A DNA stretch of 25,407 nucleotides from CAVZLD01 sp964522605 (GCA_964522605.1 CAZFWV010000062.1:1-25407); one strand, 5' to 3'; shown: positions 1-9,289, counted from the first letter of the stretch. Notes: generated by a model not told the origin, from the sequence alone. A program made the numbers and translations.

Positions 1-86
<86 letters not shown>

Positions 87-749
87 CGATTAGGGCTCGA
101 ACCGATTCCTGTCGAGAACTTTGACTCGTGCTTCGAGACGGCCCAGCGGAACATGCCTCCGTGTCGATCGCCCTGGGGCGCGCACGATTCGAGCGGATTC
201 GAAGATCAAAAGAAAACCTCGGATCGAGCGGATGAGGCGGATGGCCACCGATCGGTCCCGTGTCGATCGATCTTCTCCGTCAAATTGGTGGTGATCTCGG
301 TTCGATTTGCGCGCCGAAGCCGACTTGACAGGACCGCCCATGTACGGACCAGCTCATCGATTCTGTTCTCAATCTCGATCGGGCCTAACTCCGCGTCTTT
401 CCGCGTTTCTCCGCGGCTACGCTCCCTGCCTTTCCCCCGGACTCCTGGGGAACGAACGGCGATTGCCGGGCCCCCTTTTTGTTCAGTGCCACGTAAACGA
501 CCGTCTTGCCCTCGCCACTGCCCTCAACCATCAATGCTCCTTGTTCGTCAATCTCCGGTTCCCCCGCCCCTGCCCGTCCAACAGGGACTTCAACCCCCAC
601 GATTCTCCCGTTGACTTTACCGACCGGAGCGCACGTCAGCAGAAGCTGACATGCCCCTCGGCAAAGGCTCCGGGCTTTACCGCCTTGCGGACAGTTCCTA
701 TCATTACCGCGTTGAGGTAAACCATCCTCCAGACGCGTGCAGAGCGGAA
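87..749. other. Stretch without a convincing gene
   Basis: Open frames exist on both strands, but none has a recognisable domain, signal peptide or good ribosome binding site, and the plus-strand ones run into the repeat. A minus-strand frame at about 385-660 has a protein-like stretch (GRIVGVEVPVG, GALMVEGSGEGKTVVYVALN), so this may be a decayed coding fragment. I could not assign it to a family. No tRNA or CRISPR pattern is seen. Confidence 0.5.
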
Positions 750-1298
750 ATGGTCGTTTGTTCGTGGAAAAGTGCCACTAGCCTATTGCTGGTGTCGATT
801 CTCCTGGGGGCCTCCCTCGCGCCGCCCGGAATTCGGCACAGTCATCCGATTGCGACCGGCGGTGGTCTGCGGCATCACGATCACAATCACGGTGACACGT
901 CGTTTCTGTCGGATGAACCGGATCACGGCGGTGCTTCCGGAGTGGATCACCACGCGGACCGAGATTCTGATGTCAGCCAGCTGGGGGAAGCTCGGCACCA
1001 CGTCCATTTGCACGTGCTGGGACTGGAAATCACGCTGCCCGATCCGTTGCCGGCACAAGACGACGACCGATCGCAGGATGTTGTGGAGTGGATGACGCTG
1101 GCTGTCGGCGAACAACCATTGCCAGGGCACTCGGTCAATTGGGGCTCATTTCCACAGGACGTTGTGCAGCCAGCAGTAATTCTACCGAAGAGCGCCGCCG
1201 CGCTCACCGATGCGAAAGCTCCATCGCCTCCCCCCGTTTCGTGCGCACCTCTGTGTGACAGTGCGCGCCGAGAGCGCTCCGGCGTCTTGCGGGCCTGA
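750..1298 (+). CDS. His-rich exported protein, possible metal-binding accessory of the efflux cluster
   Basis: The frame starting at ATG 750 encodes 182 residues. It begins with a hydrophobic segment (SLLLVSILLGASLAPPG) that looks like a signal peptide or single membrane anchor. It continues with His/Asp-rich stretches (RHSHP, LRHHDHNHGD, DHHADRD, HHVHLHV) and a Pro/Ala-rich tail. An upstream AGAGCGGA is a modest ribosome binding site; an in-frame start at 651 would put a non-hydrophobic extension ahead of the signal and is less likely. I do not recognise a named family. Clusters of His and Asp suit binding of divalent metals such as Co, Ni, Zn or Cu. With an RND pump and a DmeF-type exporter downstream, a periplasmic metal buffer or sensor role is a reasonable inference, not shown by the sequence. 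Confidence 0.7.
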   Translation: MVVCSWKSATSLLLVSILLGASLAPPGIRHSHPIATGGGLRHHDHNHGDTSFLSDEPDHGGASGVDHHADRDSDVSQLGEARHHVHLHVLGLEITLPDPLPAQDDDRSQDVVEWMTLAVGEQPLPGHSVNWGSFPQDVVQPAVILPKSAAALTDAKAPSPPPVSCAPLCDSARRERSGVLRA

Positions 1299-1366
1299 TT
1301 GATCCCGCCCTTTTCCAGTTGTGGCCTGCGATCGTTCAGTATGCGCGCACTCAGCAGGCCCGCAAC
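1287..1366 (+). promoter_or_regulatory. Competing hairpins between the His-rich and lipoprotein genes
   Basis: The segment CAGGCCCGCAA (1355-1365) is the exact reverse complement of TTGCGGGCCTG (1287-1297), which overlaps the end of the preceding gene. The same right arm also pairs with GTTGTGGCCTGC (1318-1329), with one bulge and one wobble. The two left arms would compete in the RNA. No T-tract follows, so a simple terminator is unlikely. An mRNA processing, stabilising or attenuating structure is possible. Confidence 0.4.
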
Positions 1367-1437
1367 CGATCTTCCGGCTAGTTGCGTGCGGGTTCAATTG
1401 TGAGTTTACCTATCTCAAGTGCAGAAGGAGTTCTTTG

Positions 1438-1980
1438 ATGTCGACACGATATTATTCGGTTTTCGTTGTAGCTTGTTGCTTCGCCGCCTTGAGTGTTTTG
1501 GTCGGCTGCAATCCATCGGCGGAGAAACCGGCGGCGGGAGGTGGAGCAAACACTACCGAGGCCGAAGATGACTACAACCCACACGACGTCCCCATCAGCG
1601 ATCAACAAAAGGCCGAACTGCGCAGCCAGACGGCTCAGTTCGCCGATGCCCTCGCGGCAATCAAGCGGTTTCGCAACGAGATTGAGCAGGAGACGGCAGT
1701 GGGAATCCCCGCAAATCCGTATAAGGCTCACCAGGCGCTCGATAAGTCAGATCTAGTGCTCCAATGGTTGCCCGAGATCGCACGCAATTCGGGAGTTGCG
1801 AAGGAAGACTGGGAGGCGGTCAATACGGCAGCCAATGAGTTGCGGACGTTGTTGGAGCGGGTCCACCAGAACATCGACTCGAAACAGAATCCGGAGTTCG
1901 CCGCCGTGGCCGATGCGATCGATGAGAATCTAACTGCTTTAGAACAAGTCGCAACGAACTCCTCCTCAGATGCCGGCTAG
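1438..1980 (+). CDS. Putative lipoprotein upstream of RND efflux genes
   Basis: The 180-residue product has a clear lipoprotein signal: a short basic start, a hydrophobic core and the lipobox LVGC with the acylated Cys at about residue 24. AAGGAG at 1425-1430 lies 7 nt before the ATG, which fixes the start. After a Ser/Ala/Glu-rich linker the mature part is predicted to be mostly helical and acidic (for example DQQKAELRSQTAQFADALAAI) and has no obvious enzyme motif. It stands between the His-rich protein and the adaptor on the same strand, 62 nt before the adaptor start. A structural or accessory role for the efflux complex at a membrane is an inference. The family was not recognised. Confidence 0.8.
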   Translation: MSTRYYSVFVVACCFAALSVLVGCNPSAEKPAAGGGANTTEAEDDYNPHDVPISDQQKAELRSQTAQFADALAAIKRFRNEIEQETAVGIPANPYKAHQALDKSDLVLQWLPEIARNSGVAKEDWEAVNTAANELRTLLERVHQNIDSKQNPEFAAVADAIDENLTALEQVATNSSSDAG

Positions 1981-2042
1981 CTGCCGCGTGGACACCCAGT
2001 GCAAGTTCGTTGGCACGCAATTCCCTTCACGGAAACACTGTG

Positions 2043-4103
2043 ATGCTCGGAAAAACTCTTTTCGCAATGGTTCCTACGCTGAGTTTCCTGACCGTAGGGG
2101 TCGGCACCGCCGTGACGTTGGTCACCCACGTCACGGCCCACGAGAACCACGCACCGCTACCGACGAAGGGTGTCACGATTGCCGGCGACACGATCATGCT
2201 CTCCGACAAGGCGCGTGAGGCGATCGGGCTAACCACAGCAAAAATCCGGCTCGACGATATCCATCGAGTGGTCACTGTGAACGCTCGCGTGGATTTGCCG
2301 TGGCACGCTCAGGCGATGATCACTTCACTCGTTCCCGGCAAAATTGACCGCGTGCTCGTTCGGCCTGGCGAGACAATCGTGCCGGGTCAGGAACTGGCAC
2401 GCGTCGTCAGCGCGGAATTGGCGACCCTGCAGCTGGATTTGCTGCAGGCCAGGGTCCAGGTCGATCTAGCTCGGAAATTGGTCGAGCAGCAAACGACGTT
2501 GGACAAACGCGGAATCATCGCCGGCAAATCGCTCTTGGAATCGCAAGCCAAGCTGGCCGAAGACTTGGCTGCGCTACAAATTGCACGGCGAAAGCTCATC
2601 GCCCTTGGCTTGGAAAGTGCTGCCCTGCAACAACTTGAACAGAAGGGCGAGACCTTTCCCCACGTACCGATTGTCAGCCCTGTCGGGGGAGTCATCACGC
2701 ACGCCGACGTTCGGATCGGACAGACGGTGAGCCCCACAGACCATCTCTATCACGTGGTTGATCCGACTACAGTGTGGATCGTCGGTGAAGTACTGGAATC
2801 CGATCTACGCCTGTTGGCGCAGGGGCAAGCGGTTGAAGCGAGTTTCGCGGCGCTACCGGGTGAGAGCTTTCGCGGCCGGATTGACCACCTGCAGATGACC
2901 GTCGATCCACAAACACGCACTCAAGACGTCGTCATCGTGGTCGACAATTCGGGTGGCCGGCTGCGGCCCGGTATGTTCGGCCGCGTTCGCATCTCCGTTG
3001 AGGTCGCTCAGCAAGCAGTCGTCTGCCCGATGGATGCAGTCATCCGTAGTCGCACGGGCCAATACCTGCTGGTTCAACGGCTGCCAGGCAAGTACGAGAA
3101 CCGATCCGTGAGACTGGGCCTCTCGGAGCACGGTCAGGTCGAAGTGCTCGCCGGTGCTTTCCCGGGTGACCAGGTCGTTGTGGTTGGCAACTCCCTGTTG
3201 GCTGCCCTCCTCGGCAACGAACACAAGGCGCGTGTCGAGGAGACGAACCTTGAACCAAGGCCCGAGACGCACGAAGGAATTGTGGCCGTTGCCCATGGAT
3301 CGATCGAACTGCCCACCGATCACCAAGCCTTCGCGACTCCACAGATCGAAGGCCGGGTCAGCCGGATCCACGTCCAACCTACCCAGCAAGTAAATCAAGG
3401 CCAGATTCTGGCCGAAATCGACAGTTTGAAGCTGCGTTCGGTTCAGTTAGATCTTCTCCAGACACTCACACAGGCGCGACTTATTGAACAGTCGCTCGTT
3501 CGTCTGGAGAAGCTATACGACGATGGTATTGTCGCGAAACGGCAGCGATGGGAATTGCAGAGTCAGCAGCAGATGCTTCGCGCGAGAGCCGAGGGCTTTG
3601 AGCGACAGCTGGCCTATTTCGGACTGGATCAGGAATCGATTGAACGACTGAAACAGGCGGATCTTTCTCGAGAGGAATCCTTGGCCGAGTTGGTACAGAC
3701 CGTACCGATTCGTGCGCCCCTGGCCGGAAGGATCGTTGATTTTCGTCTTGTGCCGGGACAAGTCGTTCATCCCGAAGAGGCACTCTTCGAGATTCAGGAT
3801 TTGTCTTCGGTGTGGGTCAAGGGATTCGTCTACGAGCGGGACGCCGACCGCGTTCATTTAGGGCAGCCCGCACACGTGCATTTCGCGGCCTATCCGGAGT
3901 TGGAGGCCAGCGGCAAAGTCGTTCGGATCTCGCCGTTAATGCATGAAGAGATGCGGGTCTTACCGGTTTGGGTCGAGGTCCCCAATCCCGACCACCTTCT
4001 CAAGTCCGGCATGCTGGCGCAAATGACAATTCTGGATGAGTCGTATGTCGATGAGAATTCCGACGAGGTGGCCGGCCTGCATCCCATTGAATCTGCCAGG
4101 TAA
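2043..4103 (+). CDS. RND efflux periplasmic adaptor with two tandem adaptor units
   Basis: This is a membrane-fusion (HlyD/CusB-type) subunit that would link the inner-membrane RND pump to an outer-membrane channel. At 686 residues it is much longer than the usual 350-500. After an N-terminal hydrophobic anchor (residues 5-28), unit 1 has a barrel-sandwich half (VPGKIDRVLVRPGE, about 97-110), a helical hairpin (about 125-200), a second half (VSPVGGVITHADVRIGQTV, about 211-229), a beta-barrel (about 245-320) and a membrane-proximal part (to about 390). Unit 2 repeats the plan: IEGRVSRIHVQPTQQVNQGQ (435-454), hairpin (about 465-535), IRAPLAGRIVDFRLVPGQVV (556-575) and beta-barrel (about 588-665), but it ends without a membrane-proximal domain. 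ATG 2043 is preferred over an in-frame TTG at 2010. The pump gene follows within 36 nt. Confidence 0.9.
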   Translation: MLGKTLFAMVPTLSFLTVGVGTAVTLVTHVTAHENHAPLPTKGVTIAGDTIMLSDKAREAIGLTTAKIRLDDIHRVVTVNARVDLPWHAQAMITSLVPGKIDRVLVRPGETIVPGQELARVVSAELATLQLDLLQARVQVDLARKLVEQQTTLDKRGIIAGKSLLESQAKLAEDLAALQIARRKLIALGLESAALQQLEQKGETFPHVPIVSPVGGVITHADVRIGQTVSPTDHLYHVVDPTTVWIVGEVLESDLRLLAQGQAVEASFAALPGESFRGRIDHLQMTVDPQTRTQDVVIVVDNSGGRLRPGMFGRVRISVEVAQQAVVCPMDAVIRSRTGQYLLVQRLPGKYENRSVRLGLSEHGQVEVLAGAFPGDQVVVVGNSLLAALLGNEHKARVEETNLEPRPETHEGIVAVAHGSIELPTDHQAFATPQIEGRVSRIHVQPTQQVNQGQILAEIDSLKLRSVQLDLLQTLTQARLIEQSLVRLEKLYDDGIVAKRQRWELQSQQQMLRARAEGFERQLAYFGLDQESIERLKQADLSREESLAELVQTVPIRAPLAGRIVDFRLVPGQVVHPEEALFEIQDLSSVWVKGFVYERDADRVHLGQPAHVHFAAYPELEASGKVVRISPLMHEEMRVLPVWVEVPNPDHLLKSGMLAQMTILDESYVDENSDEVAGLHPIESAR

Positions 4104-4139
4104 GTGCGTGAGTCTTGCCAACGATGGAGTAAGCGCCCG

Positions 4140-7100
4140 ATGCTGAACCAGATCATCGCCTTTTGCTTAAAGAACCGCGTGCTCGTATTGGCGGTCTCCG
4201 TCGTCCTGGTGATCTACGGAGGCCGTCAGGCCGCCCAGTTACCGATCGACGTCTTCCCGAATTTGAATCGGCCTACCGTCACGATCATGGTCGAAGCTCA
4301 GGGCCTCGCGCCCGAGGAGGTTGAGACCCTCGTGACTTTCCCCGTAGAATCGGCAATGAATGGAGCCAGCGACGTTCGGCGCGTGCGCTCAGCCTCCGGA
4401 ATCGGCCTGGCAATCGTGTGGGTCGAATTCGACTGGGGCACCGATATCTATGTCGACCGACAGATCGTTGCCGAAAAGCTGCAGTTGGTCCGCGAGCGAT
4501 TGCCCAAAGAGGCTCGTCCCGTGATGGCCCCGATTAGCTCGATCATGGGGGAAATCATGCTGGTTGGGATGCGTTCCACGGGCGAGACCACGCCGATGCA
4601 GCTGCGCACGATCGCCGATTGGGAAGTCCGCCAACGCCTCCTGGCGGTTACGGGTGTCTCTCAGGTCAGTGTCATCGGCGGAGAACAGAAACAATACCAG
4701 GTGCTGACCTCGCCCGAGCGGCTCGCACGGCACGACGTGACGCTCGACGAGTTGACCGGAGCGGTGGAAAAATCCAACATCGTTACCGGCGGTGGTTTCC
4801 TGCTCAGCAAGACACACGAATCGCTCATTCGCATCATTGGTCGGGCAACGACACTCGACGAGGTGGCCGATACGGTTGTCCGAGCAGGCGATCCGGTGCC
4901 GATCACGGTGCGCGAAGTAGCCGAGGTGCGCTACGCTGGTCCAATGCGTCGCGGAGATGCGAGCATCGAAGGCAATCGGTCGGTCATTCTCTCGATACAA
5001 AAGCAGCCGGGTGCCGACACGCTCGTGCTAACTGAGCGGATTGAGCGAACCTTGGCAGAGATTCAGCAGCGTTTGCCCCCTGACATCGAGCTCTCGACGG
5101 ACATTTTCAAACAGGCCGATTTTATCGAAGCGGCGATCGACAACGTGCGGGAAGCTATCCGCGACGGCGTGATCTGGGTCATCGTCGTGCTGTTTATCTT
5201 CCTTTGGAACTTGCGCACGAGCCTGATCACACTCACCGCCATCCCGCTATCAATCATCATCTCCGCGGTTGCCTTCAGCTACTTCGGGATTTCGATCAAC
5301 ACGATGACGCTCGGGGGGCTGGCGGTCGCGATCGGTGAACTGGTGGACGACTCGATCGTCGACATCGAAAACATTTTTCGCCGGCTCAAAGAGAATTACC
5401 ACAAGCCGGTACCAGATCATCCGCTGAAGGTCGTCTTTCTCGCATCCTGTGAGGTGCGCAACAGCATTGTGTACGCTACCCTGATCGTCGTCCTCGTGGT
5501 CTTCCCCCTCTTCTCCCTGGCTGGACTAGAAGGCCGGATGTTTGCACCGCTGGGGCTCGCCTATCTGACGACACTGCTTGCATCCCTGGTGGTGTCGCTC
5601 ACCGTCACGCCCGTCCTGGCATCCTTCCTGTTGCCGGGGGCGAACTTCCTGAAAAAGGCAAGAGACCCGTTACTGCTGCGAGGGCTCAAACGGGCCGACG
5701 CGCATTTGCTGCGATTTACGCTGCGCCACAGTACGGCGATCTTGTGGGTTGTTGCCCTGTTGGTTGTGCTTTCGGTTTCGTGTATTGTTTGGATGGGAGG
5801 CGAGTTCTTGCCCCGATTCAACGAAGGATCTCTCACGATCGCAGCGATGGCGCCGCCGGGCGTCAGCATGGAAGAATCCAACCGCATCGCGGGACGCATC
5901 GAACGCATGCTCTCCGAGATTCCCGAAGTAAAACATGTGTCCCGGCGCACCGGTCGTGCGGAATTGGACGAGCACGCCGAGAACGTGAACTTCTCAGAGA
6001 TCGACGTGGGGCTGATTCAGCCGGAGCGCCCGAAGCCAGGAATCCACTTTGCCATTCTGCGCGCGATTCCGGGCCTGCACCGATTCGGCGTGGATATCGT
6101 TGGCCGCTCACGCGACGAAGTGATGGGAGAGATTCGCGAAATCGTCGCTGAAGTCCCCGGAATGAAGGTAAACCTGGGCCAGCCGATCTCGCATCGCCTC
6201 GATCACATGATGTCCGGGATCCGTTCCCAGATCGCCGTCAAGCTCTACGGCCGCGACATCGAGGAGCTGCGCGATCGTGGCCAGGATATTGCCGAAGTGA
6301 TGAGTGCGGTTCCCGGCGTCGTCGACCTGCAGATTGAGCCGCAGGTGGACATTCCTCAGATTCGTGTAACGATTCGCCGGAAAGAAGCGGCGCGTTATGG
6401 ACTCGCTCCGGCAGATGTCGCCCAGGCGTTGGAAACGGCGTTGCAGGGACGCACGGTCTCTCAGGTCCTTGAAGGGCAGCGCGTATTCGACCTGGTTGTC
6501 TGGTTCGACGAAGAAGCACGCAACAACATCGACGCGATTCGGTCCACACTGATCAGTACCACGGATGGTTCGCGTGTCGCCCTGGGGACAGTCGCCGACG
6601 TCGTCAGTACGCAAGGCCCCAACACGATTAACCGAGAAAACGTGCAGCGGCGGATCGTGATGCAGTGCAACACGGCCCGTCGCGACCTGGTCACGGTAGT
6701 ACAGGATATTCAACGCGCCGTGAACGAGCAGATTAAACCGGTCCTTCAAGAGGGCTACTTCGTCGAATACGGGGGCCAGTTCGAAGCGCGCCAGGATGCG
6801 AATCGTCGCCTTCTTCTGTTGGGCAGTTTTGCTGTGGCCGGCATTGTTCTGCTGCTGTTCAAATGCCTCGGTTCGTGGCGCGCGGCCTTTCAAGTCATGG
6901 TGAATGTCCCCCTGGCTGCCATGGGATCGATCATCGCTTTGCTATTGGTCAATCGCCCTAGTGCCGCAGCATTGGCCGCCGTCACCTGGTGGGAGATTCC
7001 GGGAGTCTGGATCGGAACAACCGTTCTTTCCGTCGCTCATTGGGTCGGCTTTATCACGTTGATTGGGATCGTCAGCCGCAACGGAATCATGATGATCTCG

Positions 7101-7478
7101 CACTATATCCATTTGATGAAATATGAGGGCGAAGTCTTTGGCGAGCAGATGATCATTCGCGGTAGTCTCGAGCGACTTGCGCCGGTGCTCATGACGGCGC
7201 TAACGACGATTATTGGCCTCGTGCCATTGGCCCTTGGAGCAGGACAAACCGGCAAAGAGATCCTGCACCCACTTGCGATCGTAGTGATCGGGGGACTGCT
7301 CACGTCGACCCTATTGGACCAAATTGTTACACCCGCTCTGTTTTACAAGTTTGGTCGGAGAGTCTATCAAGAAGCCGGGACGGAGCAAGACGCAGAGATC
7401 AGCGGTCCCACAGCTCCGCTCCATCTTGCGAAGCAATTCGAAGCGCCCGTCGAGGACAATTGGAAAGGACCGCCTTGA
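4140..7478 (+). CDS. Heavy-metal efflux RND pump (CzcA/CusA family)
   Basis: The product of 1112 residues is a proton-driven inner-membrane exporter of metal ions in the HME subfamily of RND permeases. The start at ATG 4140 gives the usual MLNQIIAFCLKNRVLVL first helix and has GGAG 10 nt upstream; a GTG at 4104 directly after the adaptor stop is less likely. Twelve membrane helices and two large periplasmic loops follow the family plan. The TM4 signature AIGELVDDSIVDIENIFRR carries acidic residues D403, D404, D408 and E410, expected for proton relay. GIVSRNGIMMISHYIH matches TM10, and about 25 extra residues lie before it (VNRPSAAALAAVTWWEIPG). The metal cannot be read from the sequence with confidence; the DmeF neighbour hints at Co/Ni, while the general family also covers Zn, Cd, Cu and Ag. 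Confidence 0.95.
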   Translation: MLNQIIAFCLKNRVLVLAVSVVLVIYGGRQAAQLPIDVFPNLNRPTVTIMVEAQGLAPEEVETLVTFPVESAMNGASDVRRVRSASGIGLAIVWVEFDWGTDIYVDRQIVAEKLQLVRERLPKEARPVMAPISSIMGEIMLVGMRSTGETTPMQLRTIADWEVRQRLLAVTGVSQVSVIGGEQKQYQVLTSPERLARHDVTLDELTGAVEKSNIVTGGGFLLSKTHESLIRIIGRATTLDEVADTVVRAGDPVPITVREVAEVRYAGPMRRGDASIEGNRSVILSIQKQPGADTLVLTERIERTLAEIQQRLPPDIELSTDIFKQADFIEAAIDNVREAIRDGVIWVIVVLFIFLWNLRTSLITLTAIPLSIIISAVAFSYFGISINTMTLGGLAVAIGELVDDSIVDIENIFRRLKENYHKPVPDHPLKVVFLASCEVRNSIVYATLIVVLVVFPLFSLAGLEGRMFAPLGLAYLTTLLASLVVSLTVTPVLASFLLPGANFLKKARDPLLLRGLKRADAHLLRFTLRHSTAILWVVALLVVLSVSCIVWMGGEFLPRFNEGSLTIAAMAPPGVSMEESNRIAGRIERMLSEIPEVKHVSRRTGRAELDEHAENVNFSEIDVGLIQPERPKPGIHFAILRAIPGLHRFGVDIVGRSRDEVMGEIREIVAEVPGMKVNLGQPISHRLDHMMSGIRSQIAVKLYGRDIEELRDRGQDIAEVMSAVPGVVDLQIEPQVDIPQIRVTIRRKEAARYGLAPADVAQALETALQGRTVSQVLEGQRVFDLVVWFDEEARNNIDAIRSTLISTTDGSRVALGTVADVVSTQGPNTINRENVQRRIVMQCNTARRDLVTVVQDIQRAVNEQIKPVLQEGYFVEYGGQFEARQDANRRLLLLGSFAVAGIVLLLFKCLGSWRAAFQVMVNVPLAAMGSIIALLLVNRPSAAALAAVTWWEIPGVWIGTTVLSVAHWVGFITLIGIVSRNGIMMISHYIHLMKYEGEVFGEQMIIRGSLERLAPVLMTALTTIIGLVPLALGAGQTGKEILHPLAIVVIGGLLTSTLLDQIVTPALFYKFGRRVYQEAGTEQDAEISGPTAPLHLAKQFEAPVEDNWKGPP

Positions 7479-8443
7479 TGAAGCCCTGGGAACACGACCA
7501 TACCTTCGGCCACGATCAAAAAAAACCGGGTGAGATTCGCACCCTGACTGTCGTGCTCTTGACTGCTACCACGATGGTTCTGGAGATTGTCGCCGGTATC
7601 GTTTTCGGCTCGATGGCACTGCTCGCCGATGGTCTTCACATGGCCTCGCATGCCACAGCACTAACGATTGCGATGGTTGCCTATGTTTACGCCCGCAAGT
7701 TTTCGCGAGATGAGCGATTTGCATTCGGGACGGGAAAGGTGAACTCGTTGGCAGGCTATACCGGTGCTGTTTTGTTGGCGCTGTTTGCCGTCGCAATGGC
7801 CTGGGAAAGCGTTAAACGCCTAATCACACCTGTGCCCATTGCCTTTGATCAGGCACTACTCGTTGCGGTCCTTGGCCTGATCGTCAACGGGCTGTCGGTG
7901 TGGATTCTCGGCTTTTCGTCGGGACATACTCACGATCACCATCACGCACAGAATAGCAATGACGGTTGCGAACACCATCATCATCACCACCACGATCACG
8001 ACCATAATCTACGATCTGCCTACCTGCACGTCCTGGCGGACGCGCTGACTTCGGTGCTGGCGATCTTTGCGCTCTTAGCCGGAAAATACTTGCAGTGGAA
8101 TTGGCTCGACCCCACCATGGGCATCGTGGGCTCAGTTCTGGTCGCCCGATGGTCGTTGGGTCTGCTACGGACGACAAGTAGAGTCCTTCTCGACCGGCAG
8201 GGCCCGCGTTCCTTGCGCGAGTCAATTCGCCAATCAATTGAGGCTCAGGGCGATCAGGTGGTGGACTTGCATTTATGGGCGATCGGACCCGGCAGCTATA
8301 GTCTCATCTTGTCCCTGGTCTCGGACCATCCCAGGTCGCCGGCGGATTATCGAATGGCATTGCCGGAAGATGCCCAACTGGCGCATGTCACGATCGAGGT
8401 GTGGCCACAGAAACCCGAAACGCCAGCGAAGGGGTCAGGATAG
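7478..8443 (+). CDS. dmeF: DmeF-type cation diffusion facilitator (Co/Ni exporter)
   Basis: The product is a 321-residue CDF transporter that exchanges cytoplasmic divalent metal for protons. DmeF-like features are a His-bearing N-terminus (WEHDHTFGHD), TM2 motif ADGLHMASHA (H54, H58), FAFGTGKV, a His-rich loop (residues 150-176, with seven consecutive His) between TM4 and TM5, and SAYLHVLADALTSVLAI with H184 and D188 at the TM5 metal site. ATG 7478 shares its A with the TGA stop of the pump (TGATG at 7476-7480), and GGAAAGGA just upstream supports translational coupling. A TTG at 7460 is the alternative start. Known DmeF proteins mainly handle cobalt and nickel; that specificity is transferred from the family. 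Confidence 0.93.
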   Translation: MKPWEHDHTFGHDQKKPGEIRTLTVVLLTATTMVLEIVAGIVFGSMALLADGLHMASHATALTIAMVAYVYARKFSRDERFAFGTGKVNSLAGYTGAVLLALFAVAMAWESVKRLITPVPIAFDQALLVAVLGLIVNGLSVWILGFSSGHTHDHHHAQNSNDGCEHHHHHHHDHDHNLRSAYLHVLADALTSVLAIFALLAGKYLQWNWLDPTMGIVGSVLVARWSLGLLRTTSRVLLDRQGPRSLRESIRQSIEAQGDQVVDLHLWAIGPGSYSLILSLVSDHPRSPADYRMALPEDAQLAHVTIEVWPQKPETPAKGSG

Positions 8444-8604
8444 ATCAACGATTTGCGTGGATCTGCCCCAAGCCTCGCCCCGCGCCGCGGTCTGGGCGGT
8501 GGGCATGCGGTTTTCGACGATTGAGCAGAGGTGGCCAGAGTGACGAGTTGGTCACTTGCAGGTGTGAGTTCCGTGTACAACAGCCCGAGTGTCGGATAAC
8601 ACAA

Positions 8605-9213
8605 ATGTACAAAACTGATCGATTAGTGGCCTTCAGTGACGGCGTGATTGCCATCGCGATCACGCTCCTTGTCCTCGGTTTAGAGGTTCCCTCGGTACAC
8701 GACGTGCCGGAGCAGCGGTTGACGACCTACCTTTTCGAGTCGTGGCGACCGTTCCTGGGTTACATCAGCAGTTTTGTGCTCGTCGGCACATATTGGCTGC
8801 AGCACTATGCGATATTCCACTATATCGAGCGGGCCGATCGCAAACTGGTGTATCTGAGTGGACTGTTTTTGTTGAGCGTGTCGTTCGTTCCTTTCCCGAC
8901 AGGATTGCAGAGTGCCTATCGTCGCGATGAATTGGCCATGGTTTTGTACGCGGGGACGCAGGTCGTCTGCGGGTCGTCCCTTCTGGCAATTTGGCTTTAC
9001 GCCTCAACGAACCACCGGCTGATCAATCGAGACACTTCTGCTCGCGTGATTCAAAGCATGAGCCGCCGAATTGCTTTTACGCCCATGTTGAGCCTGATGG
9101 CCATTCCCGTATCGTTTCTGAGCCTCGATTTGAGCCGGGTCATGTTCCTCGCCATCCCGATCGCCTACTTGTCTCATCAAGTCGTCGATCAGGATCGGAT
9201 GCGTTCAGAATAG
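8605..9213 (+). CDS. TMEM175-family membrane channel
   Basis: The 202-residue protein begins MYKTDRLVAFSDGVIAIAITL, which contains the FSDGV-A-I signature of TMEM175 (DUF1211) potassium-channel proteins at residues 10-13. The rest reads as about six membrane helices, including the family-like WRPFLGYISSFVLVGTYWLQHYAIF segment in TM2-TM3. The frame is open further upstream, but the sequence before ATG 8605 is not family-like, so this start is chosen. The 160-nt gap to the preceding gene has small hairpin-like runs but no clear terminator. A potassium-leak or general cation function is known for bacterial members; its link to metal efflux here is unknown. Confidence 0.88.
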   Translation: MYKTDRLVAFSDGVIAIAITLLVLGLEVPSVHDVPEQRLTTYLFESWRPFLGYISSFVLVGTYWLQHYAIFHYIERADRKLVYLSGLFLLSVSFVPFPTGLQSAYRRDELAMVLYAGTQVVCGSSLLAIWLYASTNHRLINRDTSARVIQSMSRRIAFTPMLSLMAIPVSFLSLDLSRVMFLAIPIAYLSHQVVDQDRMRSE

Positions 9214-9289
9214 GAGTCGACGGCGACTTGACACGACCACACGGCGAATTTACGCAGCATCTTCATAGCACAAGTTTGCGAGTGAAATC

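Noticed and set aside
6108..6893. Minus-strand open frame of 261 codons, and a similar one at 4389-5000
   Set aside because: Both lie inside the RND pump gene on the other strand and read as mirror composition, not as a protein family.
9228..9270. TTGACA that could be a -35 element for the LssY-domain gene
   Set aside because: No acceptable -10 sequence follows at 16-18 nt.
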